Source: Anoplopoma fimbria
Lineage: Eukaryota; Chordata; Actinopteri; Perciformes; Anoplopomatidae
Reading direction: 5' to 3'
Length of the DNA: 64,000 bases
NCBI RefSeq assembly: GCF_027596085.1
Contig: NC_072449.1
Span: forward strand, 20,744,834 to 20,808,833
Shown: piece after piece, positions 31,651 to 44,816 of the stretch
Layout of the letters: the number at the start of each line of letters is the position of its first letter
How positions within the stretch are numbered: position 1 is the stretch's first letter
Made by a program: the position numbers and the translations under genes
The notes under the pieces: generated by a model
Seen by the model: only the letters and a program-made list of their open reading frames with translations
Told to the model about the DNA's origin: nothing
The model's database searches: none

Positions 31651-32399
31651 GCAAAAACATGCCTACCCATTGACTCACACACGGATGTGCAGGAACACGT
31701 TGATGCATACGATCACAGAACATCTCAGCGGGGACGTTTTTTATGGGGAGCAGAGGAAATGAGCAGTTATTCACTCTACATGTGCAGTCAGCACGTTCCA
31801 GGCTGGTCAGTCCGTCTAACTCTCTCCATACATATGGATGACCAAACTAGTCTGTGCCCCTCCAATACAAAGCACAGTCTCTTTGTCTGGCTCAATGTCT
31901 GTCTTTTTATTCCCTCATCTTCTTCCTCTCCTTATTGTTCCTCCACCTCTTCTCTCACGTGCAGTGCCACTGCCGTGTTTCTCCACCCCTTTCGTTTTTC
32001 ATTGTTTGCCTTGTGGTGAGGTGACACACGACACATTGTGGAGTCTAGCCACCCTGGGGGAATACTAATCGAAGAAAAGCATGAGTCAGTGAGCCAGGGA
32101 AACGGAGACAGACAGAGGCAGTGCAGAGAGACAGGAGTCAGGGTGAGATAAAGATGGGGAAGTGAAAAGGAGAGATTGCCATCAAAAAAAATTAAATGAA
32201 AGGGAGTCTGAGCAATACAGACAGAGCAAAGAACGATGAAAATACAAATTAAAGAAAGATTACGGCTAACAGTGGGTTAGAGAAAGACGTAAAAAAAAAA
32301 GAAGAGTAGCTGAAAGGCAAAAGGTCAGACAGAGGAAGTAGAGATGGACAAAGAGAGGATAAAAAAGAATATGTGACGAAGAGAGAGTGAGAAAAGTAT
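31649..32399. other. Intronic or upstream sequence, purine-rich toward the right
   Basis: From 32060 the plus strand is rich in A and G (GAGACAGACAGAGG-type runs). No gene seen. Confidence 0.45.
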
Positions 32400-32594
32400 A
32401 AAGTTTATTTTTTATTTTTTTTATTGCTTATTTATAATACTTGTTTTATTTTATTCTTTATTTTTAATTTTTTATTTTTTATCTTGTCTTCTTCTACTAT
32501 GTCTCTTGTGTGCACTTTACTCTACGCTGCTGTAAGCCTGCAAATTTCCCCGCTGCGGGACTAATAAAGGATTATCTTATCTTATCTTATCTTA
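32400..32594 (+). mobile_element. LINE 3' end (L2/Rex1-like) with (ATCTT)n tail, copy 2
   Basis: It matches the last 170 bp of the copy at 17641-18028, including ATTGCTTATTTATAATACTT, CTATGTCTCTTGTGTGCACT and CGCTGCGGGACTAATAAAGG, and ends in three to four ATCTT units. It is truncated within the 3' UTR, so no coding sequence remains. Confidence 0.8.
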
Positions 32595-34237
32595 AGAGTG
32601 GACATGAAGAAGTGTTGTGTTTAGTCAAACTGAAAGAGAGACAGAGGAGGAGGAATAGGGCAGAGAGGGATGGAAGAGTTTTGCTGCGAATGAATAATCC
32701 AATCACAAAAACAAGGAAATCAGCAGAATAAAGCTTTCGCTCTCTTCATCCTCCCCAACATGCAGTCATATAGAACACGTATGGACACACATAATGCATA
32801 CCGTGTACATACTGCTGACGTTTGTTTTACTCCTAAACAGTAGATAACTTCTCAGCATACGATTTTTCCTTGCCTTTTATATGCTGCTCAGGTTAATGTC
32901 GTCTGTATGTGTTGGCAAAATATTTGTATGCCTCAATGTGCAGTATATTTAGCCCGGCTGCCGCATGTGGCACTCCAGCAGGTCCTAACCTGACTTTCAT
33001 TTAAAACTCTCGGTCGAACGGCCCCCCTGCTGCTTCACACCAGTAGGCCTTTTCTCTCAGATCAGTAACTATAGCAACACTCAAAAGCAGACCAAGACAA
33101 CCTCTCGACGAGAGGAGACGTTCGAGATGAAGGGAGGGCTAAAAAACAAAGCGGAAGAAAAGTCCAAGTTAAGTTGAAAGACGGAGAGAGTATTCGGTCT
33201 GACTAAGTGAGGTTAAATTTATTTTTGACATGCTGTTAACAGGTTGAATCCCATATCGCCCTAAAAGAAAGGGCAAGATCAACAGATAAAAACAGCAGCG
33301 CCTATGTGTGTCACGGATATTATTTAGGACACTATAAATGAGTGGCACCTCTCTCTGGGCATTGCTTCATTTGTTGAGTTGTGGTTTATGTGACCAGTAA
33401 CCTTGCACATAAACATGTACCACACTTTGCCAAGAAAAAGCTAAACAATACTGATGGCGATAAGCTGCGGGAGAAGAAGTGGCCAAATTGATTTCTCAGC
33501 TGATACAATTATTCCTCTGTAAATCTAAAGCTGGCACAAACTGAAATCTGCATTTGTTTATACTCTGATGTCAGGCAGTCAGTACACACAGTAAATATCG
33601 AGTTTTGGAAATGTTTGAAAGTGCAACGCTGTGTTATAACTGACCCTCTCTTTCTACCACTCCATCTCTCCATCCATCTTGGCTGCACCCACATCCCCTC
33701 ATTCCTGCTGGACCTCATTTATCCCTTAATATAAATCGTGTGCTTTGGTGCCTCATAAAACAGGTCAAGTTTCATCCACCTGGAGCAACACACTTGCATC
33801 GGTGCACATACACCACAATTAAAGGCGGAACAATCTAATAAATCAAGACACAGATACTGAAAAAAATCCAAATTCTGTATCATTCGATTTGTTATAATAA
33901 GTAGTATATTAACATTTTTGAGAAGTTCATGTGTGTAAACAGAGACTGTGGGGTCACTAATGACCTGTGTAGTGTTTTTTTTTATTTTTTATAATGGAGC
34001 ATGCTATGTTTGTTCTCCAAGGGTGACAATAAATAGATCAGTACTTTCCACATCCTGCACTGTGGACATTGCAGCCAGCAAACAGCCTTGCCAATCTAGG
34101 GCTAAAACAAACCCAGTAAACAATTACGGTGTCTTCAAACACTCACATTTTCTCTTCCCCTACCCTCAAAGCTGTGACTTTCCCATCATCACTGTCTCTG
34201 TCTCATCTTCTCTATCTGAAAGCTAATCTCCTTAAAA

Positions 34238-34450
34238 CAGTAATCTTTTTCTTCCCCCCTCATCCCTCTCCCTTTGTCTCCCTGGCCTCTCTGTTTCTCC
34301 CCACAGATTGCCCTCTGCCCATCACCAGACCTCTCCATCTTCCCACCTGTCTGCCTGTCCTGCCCTCATTTCTCCTTCTGCACATCTCCACCCATCACTC
34401 TTTTCGACCCCAAAACAACTCTCCTCCTGTCTCCCTCCATCTCACCTGAT
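34238..34450. repeat. Polypyrimidine tract on the plus strand
   Basis: Long CT-rich sequence (CCCCCCTCATCCCTCTCCCT and similar). A frame through it is low-complexity and not treated as coding. Confidence 0.6.
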
Positions 34451-35539
34451 GGATAGCTTTTTTTGCACCCTTCTTACACTTCACATCTCATTAGCTTCAT
34501 TTCAAGGTGAAGTTTATATGAAATACATCATTTTCCAATCCTGCAGCTAATTCAAACTATTAATTATGTATTATGGATGAAGGAAACAGCACACACCCAC
34601 ATCTATTCTCAATGTTTATCTTTTAACATAGATAGGTTAGAAGGCAGGGCTCCCTCCTTCCAACCTAAAACACACATTATACATTTTAATTAAGATAAGA
34701 GATACATATTTAAATATATACATATATATATATAAATAAGTATAATACATGTTTGCCTTTCTAATACATTTAAGATGAGTTTGAAGGAGAAATGGAACAC
34801 TGTGAAATAGGACACGAGAGTTTGGACAGACTGGGAGGATGGGATGAGGGATGGGAGGAAAGATGAAGGACCAGCTGAGGGGAAAACAGTGAAGTGAGGG
34901 GAATGGAGACAGGTGGCAGGTCGGGTTCCTGGTGACTGACTGATGTTCAGGGCAGAAGAAGATGAAAGCTGAGCCACAAGGCCACCACACACAGAGGGAT
35001 ACTGGGAGGGGTGGGTGGTAAAAACAAAACAAGGAAATAGAGACGGTAGAAGGGAATTTAAACATAGTAGGATGGGGTTAGAAAGTGAGTAAGAAAGTAA
35101 TTAAGAATGAAGTAAAATATATAAAATTACATTTTCGATTCTAGTGTCCTTTAGGAAGATATATCTAAACTGTAAATGAAAAAAATATTAACCTAAAATG
35201 AACTTTGACAGTACTTTTTCAGTCCCGAGTAGTGCCTACAAGTCTTTCTCTTAGGCAGCTTACTCATAAGATTCCAATTTTTATGGCTATTTTTGGTTTC
35301 CACACATTCAGCCCTGACAACCTTTAACAATAAGGTAGGGCAGCCTGTATTTAGAGGTATTGAGCTGTAACTGTATGAGAGGTAAAGCCAAAGGCTTTAG
35401 GGCCCAGGGCCGCAGCAATCTTTCTCAGAACTGAGGATTATATATATATATATATCTTTATTTTTTTTTTTTTTTTTTTTTAATTACTCTTTGCCCTTTG
35501 ATAGTGATATATTACCCAGCTGGGTTTACATCAAGGATG

Positions 35540-36010
35540 TATTTGAACTTGTGAGGTTGGAGATGGGGGAAGGCTGAGGGAATAAATGGTCACAAGTTTG
35601 GATGGAGAGAAGAAAAGGCACAAAACGGAGAGGGGGAAGAAGGGGGACAAAACAGAAAGACTAAGAAAAGGGGATCAAGGTGGAATTCACCAAAGGAATC
35701 TGGAGCAGAGGGAGCTGTACAAAAAAAGATATTGTAGCATGCAAGAAGAGGAGAGGAGTGAAGGTACAAAGAAAGGTAGGGAGAGAAGAGAGTATAATGT
35801 AGAGGACTCAAAGAGGGGAAGAAAGGACACATATACCTATCATAGGTTCTGTAAGGAGTGGACAATGTAAAGGATTGCGAAAAGTTGAAAATGGACATAG
35901 GGTTTGCTGTAAGGACAGGGTTCAGGGAGAGTGGTTACAGGGAGATGAGGTAAATGGAAGACAGGGAAACAAAATAGGACAGATGGAGAGAGAAGACATG
36001 AGCTGGCTGG
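35540..36010. repeat. Polypurine tract on the plus strand
   Basis: About 470 bp strongly enriched in A and G (AGAGGGGGAAGAAGGGGGAC and similar). Reading frames through it are Lys/Arg/Glu/Gly-rich artefacts. Confidence 0.65.
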
Positions 36011-38167
36011 GAGGAGAGGGGATGTTCAATGGGCCACAACGCAGCTGCTGGAAAGCCCATCTCACTCCCAGTACGATATCTTTCCATTCAACAACTCACA
36101 GGTGGAGGGGTCACATGCACACTAACACATCCTCAAATACATGCAGTAATGGCTCCAGCAGAACCCATGGCATGTTTCAGTGCCAGTCCATGTGGCTCCG
36201 TTGTAGCTGCACTGAGAGCTCAGTGCTCTAAACAGCAACCCTCTGCGAGACCACTCCAGCTAAAAGAGCTCAACGGGAGAATAAGTAAATGTAAGTTATG
36301 TGACAAGACTGGAGCTGGCATGTGCACAACTGCACATTCGTACTGAATATCCAATTACAGTGAAGTTGCTATGGATGAATAATAAATATCAAAGTGTTTA
36401 TTTGTCTGATATGCATTATAAGGATTATGACTTCAGTGTGTCTGTAGATGTTTAATGAAATCTTTCGTTTCAAGGCTAACCTGATCGTGCAAAATATGAG
36501 AAAATTGCAAATCTACGCACAATACTATATAGCCTGTGTCAGTCAGTTATTATCTAGAGTGAAGTGTTAACTCAAATGTGACAAGATGGGACAGAATAAA
36601 AACATGTAGTTTGAGTTTAAAGAAATACCAGAGAAAATGGTATATCATAGTCTACTTTAGAGGTGCACAGGAGAGTGTCGTCTGCACGGGATGGAAATAC
36701 CAACACTCTGGAGTGGTCAGCAGTCAGTCAGAATTTATATGCTATGATGTATTACATCTGTTTTATGAACTGACATTCGTTTTATGTGCTGCCGCCATTT
36801 CGGCATGAGGTCATGATGTATGATTATTTGTGCAGCACAAGTTCAGAAGACCTGCTTTTGCAATAAGGAGCCCGATCAGTAAACGGTAGGTGATACAAGT
36901 TCAATACAGAAGTCTCAAAATGATCCATTTAATATTTAGAAGTGCTGCCTGGGGCATTAAGATTTATGCAGGTTTATGGGTAGAAGTACTGCACACGCTG
37001 AATCTCTGCAATTTATTGCTCAGGGCTCAAACAGTGTTGGGAGTGTGAGAGAAGGAGATTTATGCAAAAGCCTGCAATGGCCCTTTAATTCTGAACTTAG
37101 CTCAACCCATCTCACCTTCTCAACCTCTCTTCATTATGACTACTGGCACTCTGCCAACGCCACCTGCAATGTGTAAGTGGCTCAGTAGCACGTAGAAAAT
37201 ATAATCTCTGGTTTAATTACCGCATTGGTGAATGTCAATATTGCAATATTCTGTTACAGAGGAGGGCGAAAGCCAATAAAGGCGATTCTTGGAACACTTG
37301 CAGCCCTAATTTGGATAAATCCTTAACGGGAATATGAGTTTGGAATGGAGATGTATCTTTGGCCGTGTCGGTGAATGGGTCATTATTCTAATGCATGTCT
37401 GACTACATTGTATATCGACTTCATTGTGCTCTCGGTGAAGGGCATGCACATCTGTGTGTTCATTGGGTGCTCTGTGAATGTCATTATCGTCTCCTCTTAG
37501 GGAGCAGGCAGGCTACTTGGCCATGTCTCAGCCCGTGCTCCTCACTGATAAGCCCTACTGCTTATCTCAATGAATGATTGAGCAGCATGTATGAATGTGT
37601 GCGTGTTTGCGTGTGAGAGAGAGAGAGAGAGTTAGTTGGAGAGGGATTTGCAGCCACTCTTGGACATTGTAAATACACAAGAGCAATTTTGTGAGACAAT
37701 TTGATTTTAATATGTACCATCCCAGTGTCGTAGTGGACATATGTTTTCATCCTATGGGAGATAACCTGTGCTGTGTCTGTGTTTGTGTGTGTGTGTGCCA
37801 CAGAATATGCCTCATTGCTTGACAGAATCCACATGTCTTAAATACATAGGTATACTTCCAACCTACAAGATTGTTTTAGACCAACAGTAGGCTATATTAA
37901 TTCCCTGGAGACCTACTCTAACCTTAAAGGTGCTCTAATGAATATTCTCATTATCAAAGGATCAATCCACTATGTGTAATATATAGGGGTCCACATAGAA
38001 AAGTCCACACAGAGAAAACACTAATAGTGACCTGCACAAACAATGAAGTTTGATAACTATTTCTCTACCTACAAGTGGTTAGCGAAGAGTACATTTTAGT
38101 TTCATTTTCCACTATTTCGAAAAAACTGACACTGAGATATCCTATATCTGACCCAGTGCCAGCTGCC

Positions 38168-38395
38168 AAGTCAAGTCAATTTTTATTTACATAGCCTCAG
38201 AAGGGCTCTACAATCTGCACGGCATACAGCACCCTCTGTCCTTTTCAACCCTTGCTTTAGATAAGAAAAAACTCTCCCCAAAAAACTTTTAACAGGGAAT
38301 AAACTGAATAAACCCCACGGAGAAGCAACTGAGGGTAGGATCCCTTCCCCAGAATGAAAAGACATGCAATCGAATAGAGAGACAACCATGAGACC
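38168..38395. repeat. Old dispersed teleost repeat
   Basis: It starts AAGTCAAGTCAATTTTTATT and contains AACTCTCCCCAAAAAACTTT then TAACAGGGAATAAACTGAAT. This follows the order of a repeat I recall in many percomorphs (AATTTTATTTATATAGC ... AAACTCCCTTTTAACAGGAAGAAACC). Diverged, no coding sequence. Confidence 0.55.
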
Positions 38396-41044
38396 TGATA
38401 TTTGTTGATCTAATGCCTAAATCTAGCCAGTTACTGGGAAAGGTTTTCCGGCTTCTTATCAGTCCAGGGCAGATGAGCTAATATGGATGGAAATTGCCTC
38501 ACACAATTACCACCACAAACAGGATTGTTATCAGTGTAATATTAGTCTATTAGTCATGCAACTTGATGCTGGAGTTAATGAGGTGGTGTCTGGGACGGTG
38601 CAATGATGGTCAATAGGAGAGCCAGCCAGCGCAAACCAATACTCAGTAAACTGGAGATGGGCTAAGGTGTTCCAAGTAAAACTATTGCTGCCATCACCTC
38701 AATTAAAAAAGAAAATACTGTACTGAAAGTAATCATAGATATCGCTGTCGCCTTCTTTGTCCAATCACTCTGCCATTCTCGCTGTGAAGCAGACAGCCAC
38801 ACAAACACAGAGAAAAGGCGACGGTGGCATCTCTAATCCTGTAAAAGCAGCAGCAGGGGGGAGAAAGCCTTATGACGGGAGTGTTGGAGAGAGAAAGCCT
38901 GCCTACAGCGATGTCTCAGCTTTTGGATACACTCTGCTGGTAGAAAGTCATGCTCACTACACATAGAGTGTGCCGGAAAAAACAAGGGAACGTGCACGCA
39001 CACACACACACGCACGCACCACAGCATTGGGGTTTTCATTTTTTCTCTGCCTGCTGTCGCTCCTGGACGCTCCTGAGGCCTGAGGAGCATGGAAAAGAAA
39101 AAGCAGCAAGCATTGCAAAGCATTTTGACTCACTGTGGGAAGGGGTGGCAGGGATCGGCTAGCACACACTGGGGCCCAGCCAGGTATGCATACAAACACA
39201 CACAGACACACACTGAGCGGCATGCAGGCAGACAAAACGATCTGGCTAACCTGCATTGCGGCGCCGTTATTTGTTGAGAAAAAGTTTGTTAACAATCAAA
39301 GATTTAGGGCGGTAAACCTGTCTCAGTGTTCTGTTCATGGTGTTGTATTCATTGGTAGTGAATTAGTAGTCATGCATGAGATTATGTGCAAATTTAAATA
39401 AAACTAAATGGGTAGTAAACATTGTTAGGGGTTGAATTGCTTACAGGTGTTTAATGGAAGTTCAGACAGGTCTTTAAATTGTAACTTCCCATCTCACATG
39501 GCTCTTTAAATCCAGTCTAAATGGGTTCGCTCGTGGAAGTATCTACTCGTCTTTTCTTCCTTCTCTCCTGCTGTGGAAGACTCAGTCAGGAACACTGCAA
39601 GTTCATACAACTATCATACAGAAGACACTTTGCAGTGCGGAATAAGATGACTTTCCAATCTCAGAGCTACTTAATGGGAAGAAAAGTGTATGTTAATGGG
39701 TTGCATACCAACTGCCTTGGTACAGAAAGAAAATAAATCATAATATAGACAATGACAAATGTTCTACAGTCACACAGAATTTGTGTGTGAAAACTGGTGA
39801 GGTCAAGGCCATAGGTGTTATATTTACATCAACTCCAAAAGGAAAGGAGTTAACAAATTTGTCTCACTCTATCACAGCCGAAGGAAAAATAGTCATAAAC
39901 AGTTTCCCAGGTAACAGAAGGACAGGGAGAGAGGAGGAGGGGATATGAAGAGTCATGAGCATAAGCTGAAAAGAAGAAAAGAAGACGAATAAGCTGAAAA
40001 GGCTAAATCTTAAACGAGCAATTCAATAGGGGACGTTCAACAATTTAAAAAGGACAAACTGACATGGTTTAAGTTAATTCTACAAGGCAGTGTCTACAGA
40101 AAGTCATTCTAACCTTCTGTCTCTTGTACGAAGCTGGGACATTCTCATTTCGGCAGTATATAATCATATTCAACAGAACAATCGCAAAAAGTAAATCTGT
40201 TCTTTCTATCAGCTGGATGATGAAAACCATGTTCCCGTCTGGAGCCGCGAGGTGTTCAGCTTTCACCCACTCATCCTTTCACACTCTTACTAATGCTCTC
40301 TTTCACTGTCTCCCTCCATCTCAGACTAAAGGAAATGTTGGAGGGGGGGTTCAGAGAGACGGCAGAGTGCTATTTCCTTTGTGCTATTCCATCCCATTTC
40401 TTCTCTGCACTGCCCCAAATAGATCCTTCACAAGTCAGAGAAACCTCCTTCACAGCTACTCACCAAGGACACACATGCAAGTTCAAATTTATGATACAGA
40501 GACGTGGATGTGTTCAGGTTCCACAAAATTCACCACAATTTAAAGTATAACCTGGTGTTTTAGGCAGTATGATGATTGTATTTTCAAATCAGTTATAACA
40601 TAAAATAATCCTTCCAATCTCAATTTAAACCCCTTTGTTTCACTTCCATCTTCTGTCATCAGCTTCAATCCCCCCTCTCCAATCCCACTCACCTTACCGC
40701 CCCCTTTTACAGGGCCCATTCCTTGCACCATAACCACTAATAAAACGTGCCATAATGTCTGTAACAATTACGAGAACGATGTTGTTTTGGCCATTTCCTA
40801 GGCCTGATATGACTTTAATGGGCTCATAAATGTTGGAGTAAATACTTGTCAGGAAAGAAGTGGCTTTTCATCAGGAAAAAATAATTTAGATAGAGGATTT
40901 GTTTCCTGAATGCTTGCCTGGACAACCTTGAAACTGGATCATTAAAGGGGAACAACAACTACTTTTGATGAAAATGACATAATTCTGGAGGCTATATAAC
41001 ATAGAAACTAGATTTATTGCTGTGCAGTTATATGCTTTCGCCCA
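38396..41044. other. Intronic or upstream sequence, no gene seen
   Basis: Only short CA runs (38998-39012) and no recognised repeat or exon. TTAAAGGGGAAC at 40943 could be a miniature-element end, but its partner was not found. Confidence 0.4.
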
Positions 41045-41282
41045 TCAGTTAAGTTGGAGTGAACATCCATGTCTGTTCAAAATGCCATTACTTCCTCATT
41101 TCATCCTATTAAGCATTAGTGGGAAATTGGCATTATTGAAAAACGAATTCTTGAGTTACGGAGAAAAAGTAGTTTTGTGAGGTCACAGTGACCTCGAGCA
41201 TTGACCCCCAAAATCTAATCGGTTAAACCTTGAGTCGGACATTCGTGACTCATTTGCTATAATACACTCCAGGCGTTACCGC
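41045..41282 (+). repeat. Dispersed teleost repeat, diverged copy
   Basis: AAAATGCCATTACTTCCTCA, ACGAATTCTTGAGTTACGGA, TTTGTGAGGTCACAGTGACC and ACCTTGAGTCGGACATTCGT match, in the same order, the copy at 57187-57614. Central part preserved, ends lost. Confidence 0.6.
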
Positions 41283-42544
41283 GGTATCACTAGAAAGGGA
41301 TGGATTTGAGAACATAGTGCTTTCACAGGGTTGGAAGTACTCCTTGTATGGATTTCTTTCTTTCCTCAGCTACTCTGTGCACGATTTGCACATACATAAA
41401 TGCATAAAGTATGTAAAGTTATAATTGATGTCTTTCTTTTGGCTTTCCTAAAATACATCATACTGTATTTTTGATTTTACATATAGAGCAGTATTTTATA
41501 TGCAATATTTAGCATGACACAGGAAATAGAAATCAACTAAATTACTCTATAAATTTAAAGTTTTCCTCCAGAGTCGTATATGTGTCATAAGGAACAGGAT
41601 CATGTGATGTGGGTTTTACTTGAAGCAGTTAAATCTCATATAAATTAAATGTGCTGAACTCCAAATTAAGGAGGGAATAAATTATCTTTACAACAAATCT
41701 GCCAGTTTTTTTATAGGCTGCAGTCTCAACTTCTGCTGTGCTGTGCACTCCATTATGCAGTCAGTTCCTTCCTAGGTATGCTGTGTTATCTTCTGAGTGT
41801 GTATCCTATTGTATCACATTGTGGTGTAGCCTTCCAAAGTGCCTTTAAAGAGGGGAGCAGGGTGCATAGCAACACCTAGAGCTCTTTAATAGCCCAAGAA
41901 CATCTACATAAAACTCCAATTACACACACTCGTAAAAACTCACACAGGCTACAATATATCACAAACTCTAAACTAGATTGATGATGAATGGGAAGGTGGC
42001 ACATTTCAAAAGAGCGAGGAGCCCCCCGAAACAAAATGCATCACACATTGCCCCCTAGCAAACCTCGGCTTTGTGTAATTAGAAGGCAACATTAATGCTA
42101 TACTAATGAGCGTCAGCACACACACAATCAAACGTACACGCACGCACACACAGTGAGGGAAGAGTGACTCAGAGAGCGAGAGAGAAAGGGAGAGGGAGGA
42201 ATTAAATCATGACGTTAAATTTATGTCGGGGCCATATTTACTGCTTTAATAAGAGTTGGGTAAGCAAAGAGGACTGCTGGAGGGCACACAGCCTATGTCA
42301 GCAGATATTCAAACACACACAGACACACACATGTCAGTGCACACACACGTCCTTGTCGATGTGACCTGATTTACATATCAGTATCTTTAACCAACCAGCA
42401 GCCTTTAAATTGCCCACCTTTATGCCTGCTGACATATTTACACATTACAGGCATAGGAATGTGTGTGCACATACTCACACTCTGCTTTCACCACACTCCT
42501 AACAAGCTATAGGGGTCATCCCTAACAGGCAACAGCTAAAAATT

Positions 42545-42545
<1 letters not shown>
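41283..42545. other. Intronic or upstream sequence, no gene seen
   Basis: AT-rich with scattered short CA runs. Confidence 0.4.

Positions 42546-42602
<57 letters not shown>
42546..42602. repeat. (GT)n microsatellite
   Basis: About 28 GT units. Confidence 0.97.
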
Positions 42603-42603
<1 letters not shown>

Positions 42604-44755
42604 AACTTGCAATTGTGAATGAGCTAGATAAGAAATCGAGAAATGCAAAAGGTGTGATATGGAAGGCAAGTAAGGAAATCGGCCAGATCTAATTAAATGC
42701 CCCTAAGACATGAGCTGTCTGCAGAACTACTCTACTGATAAACCCATCCTGCCTCTATCTCTACTAGGAGACAAAGCGTTTACAATATCATTCTCATCCT
42801 CCCTTTTTAACTCACTTGTATGTTCACACCTGCCTGCACACAAGGACAGGAATGAATATCAAAACCCTATAGATTGTGTCCTATAACACTGTCCATCTAA
42901 CATATCTCCGGAAAGGAAATGGTTCATTTGATGACAGAGGTGGAGGTGGCAGTGGTGTGGGTGGGATTGGGGGGGGGGGGAGCCCGAGCGAGCAGCTGGC
43001 CACCGTGGCAGCTTGCAGGGCTCAGGGGCAGGCTGTGATATCTGAGTGCTGGGTCGAGGTGGGAGGATGGAGGATGGAGGTTGTGAGGGGGGTGGAGATA
43101 AAAGTCCACTGATAAAAGCAATGAGAGCAGAGCAGGAACAGAATCTTAATCAGCCCATAATACAACCCCTGAGAGAAAAAAAAGGTAGGGACTGTGTGCT
43201 GTAACAGTTAGAAGTGCTATCTGCAGCAGATGGGAGGCTTACCATCTGCTGGTAAGAGAGCAGCACTGTGGTTAACCTTTGAGAAGATGAACAGCTATTG
43301 TGTTATCACAGTGTGGGCAAACTCTGCCACACCGCTATAATGAGCGAGGTAACTGCATCTAGAAAGAGTGTCCTCGGTGCCAAACATGATAAACTTGTGT
43401 TGCTTTTAAGATGCTGTCACTGTGAACAGTAGCATTTCAAAACTCTGTTGTAGGACGACACAAAATCCTTGCAAAGCCAGGACCTGCGTGTTGATGAGAG
43501 GTATGTCCATTTAAAATACTTAACCACAAAAGAATAAGGAAAACATTTAAATCCAGTTTCAGTGCCCGTTTGGGAAACATACATTCATTTTTGACAGGCA
43601 CATCAAAAAAAATTGTCAAATAGACTGCATAAAGTCTGCTTATGCATAAAAGGCAATTCTTCAAAGGATGAAAAACAATAAGAAAAAAACAATCTCTGTT
43701 TTTTGGAGCTTCTACACATGATTACTGAGCTCACATTTCTTTAAATCCATCTCCATGATTACTGAGCAAATTATATTCACTGATGAAGACCTTAAAAGCA
43801 ACAGGAAAATACACTAAGTGAACCTCTGTGACTATAAAGGGGTTGCTTCTCCCATATTCAAAAAATACAAAACAATTCAGCAGTCTATTCTTGACCTTGG
43901 GATGTGTGAGTATGTGTGAAAAGATATTATCTCACAGTTCACTTATTTTTTTCAGAGCTCACAAACACATGTATTGGTCCCCATAAGATAAATGGAATTG
44001 GTATGAATGATAATCAATGATAACAAGTGGTCATAACATATGGTAAATGATGGAAGCCATGAAATCCAGTTTTCTCATTTGCCTCTATTGATATCTGGAA
44101 ATGCAGAATAAATTTCCTTATATTTGCACAGGTACTGAGATATCAGCCTTTCAGATATCTGCCTTTTCAAAGTCACAAACACTTGACAAATGTAAGAATC
44201 TGATCTTTGGCAAAGGAGTTTTCCCGATAGAGCTCTCTACTGATACATTTTAGAAGCAGTTCAGTGTTTAAACCATTAGTTCCACCATTAGTGGAAAGAA
44301 GGTAAAAATGATTCTATTCACCGCCAAAGGGCACATCATCATCGACACATGCACAATCAAAAAGCCATTTCCTAGTCTGAAAGCATCCCCCATATCCGTG
44401 GAGATAAATGTCAGTCAGTGACCCTCTGTCCCACTGGACAGGCTGGACAGAAAGTTGGAGAGGAATAGAGAAGGAGAAAGGATGGAGGTCTGACCCCTGG
44501 CTCGCCCCCACCACACCCCCTCCCCCCTGGATGCCACACTGGCAGACGACATGAACAAGGGAATGAAAGTGAAGGAGGGAGGGGAGGAAGGGGCGACGGA
44601 TGGGAGACTGATTGGTCATTTCTCCTTGACATTCAGGGTAGTCGGGGTGCCTGGCCTGGGAATAGGCTGTCCAGCATAGGCGACAGTCTTCCAAGAGAGA
44701 GACATCACACACCATAATAATGTTTTGTGGATCCTATAGACCATGTGATGCCTCT

Positions 44756-44816
<61 letters not shown>

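Larger units (their letters stand above)
32595..38167. other. Intronic or upstream sequence, no gene seen
   Basis: Contains a pyrimidine-rich tract (34238-34450), two purine-rich tracts (34790-35060 and 35540-36010), a short (TA)n and poly-T run (35438-35480). No exon-like block with splice sites was found. Confidence 0.45.

Noticed and set aside
34129..34456. Plus-strand frames with a possible acceptor CCCCACAG
   Set aside because: The sequence is a CT-rich tract; the acceptor match is expected there and the protein is low-complexity.
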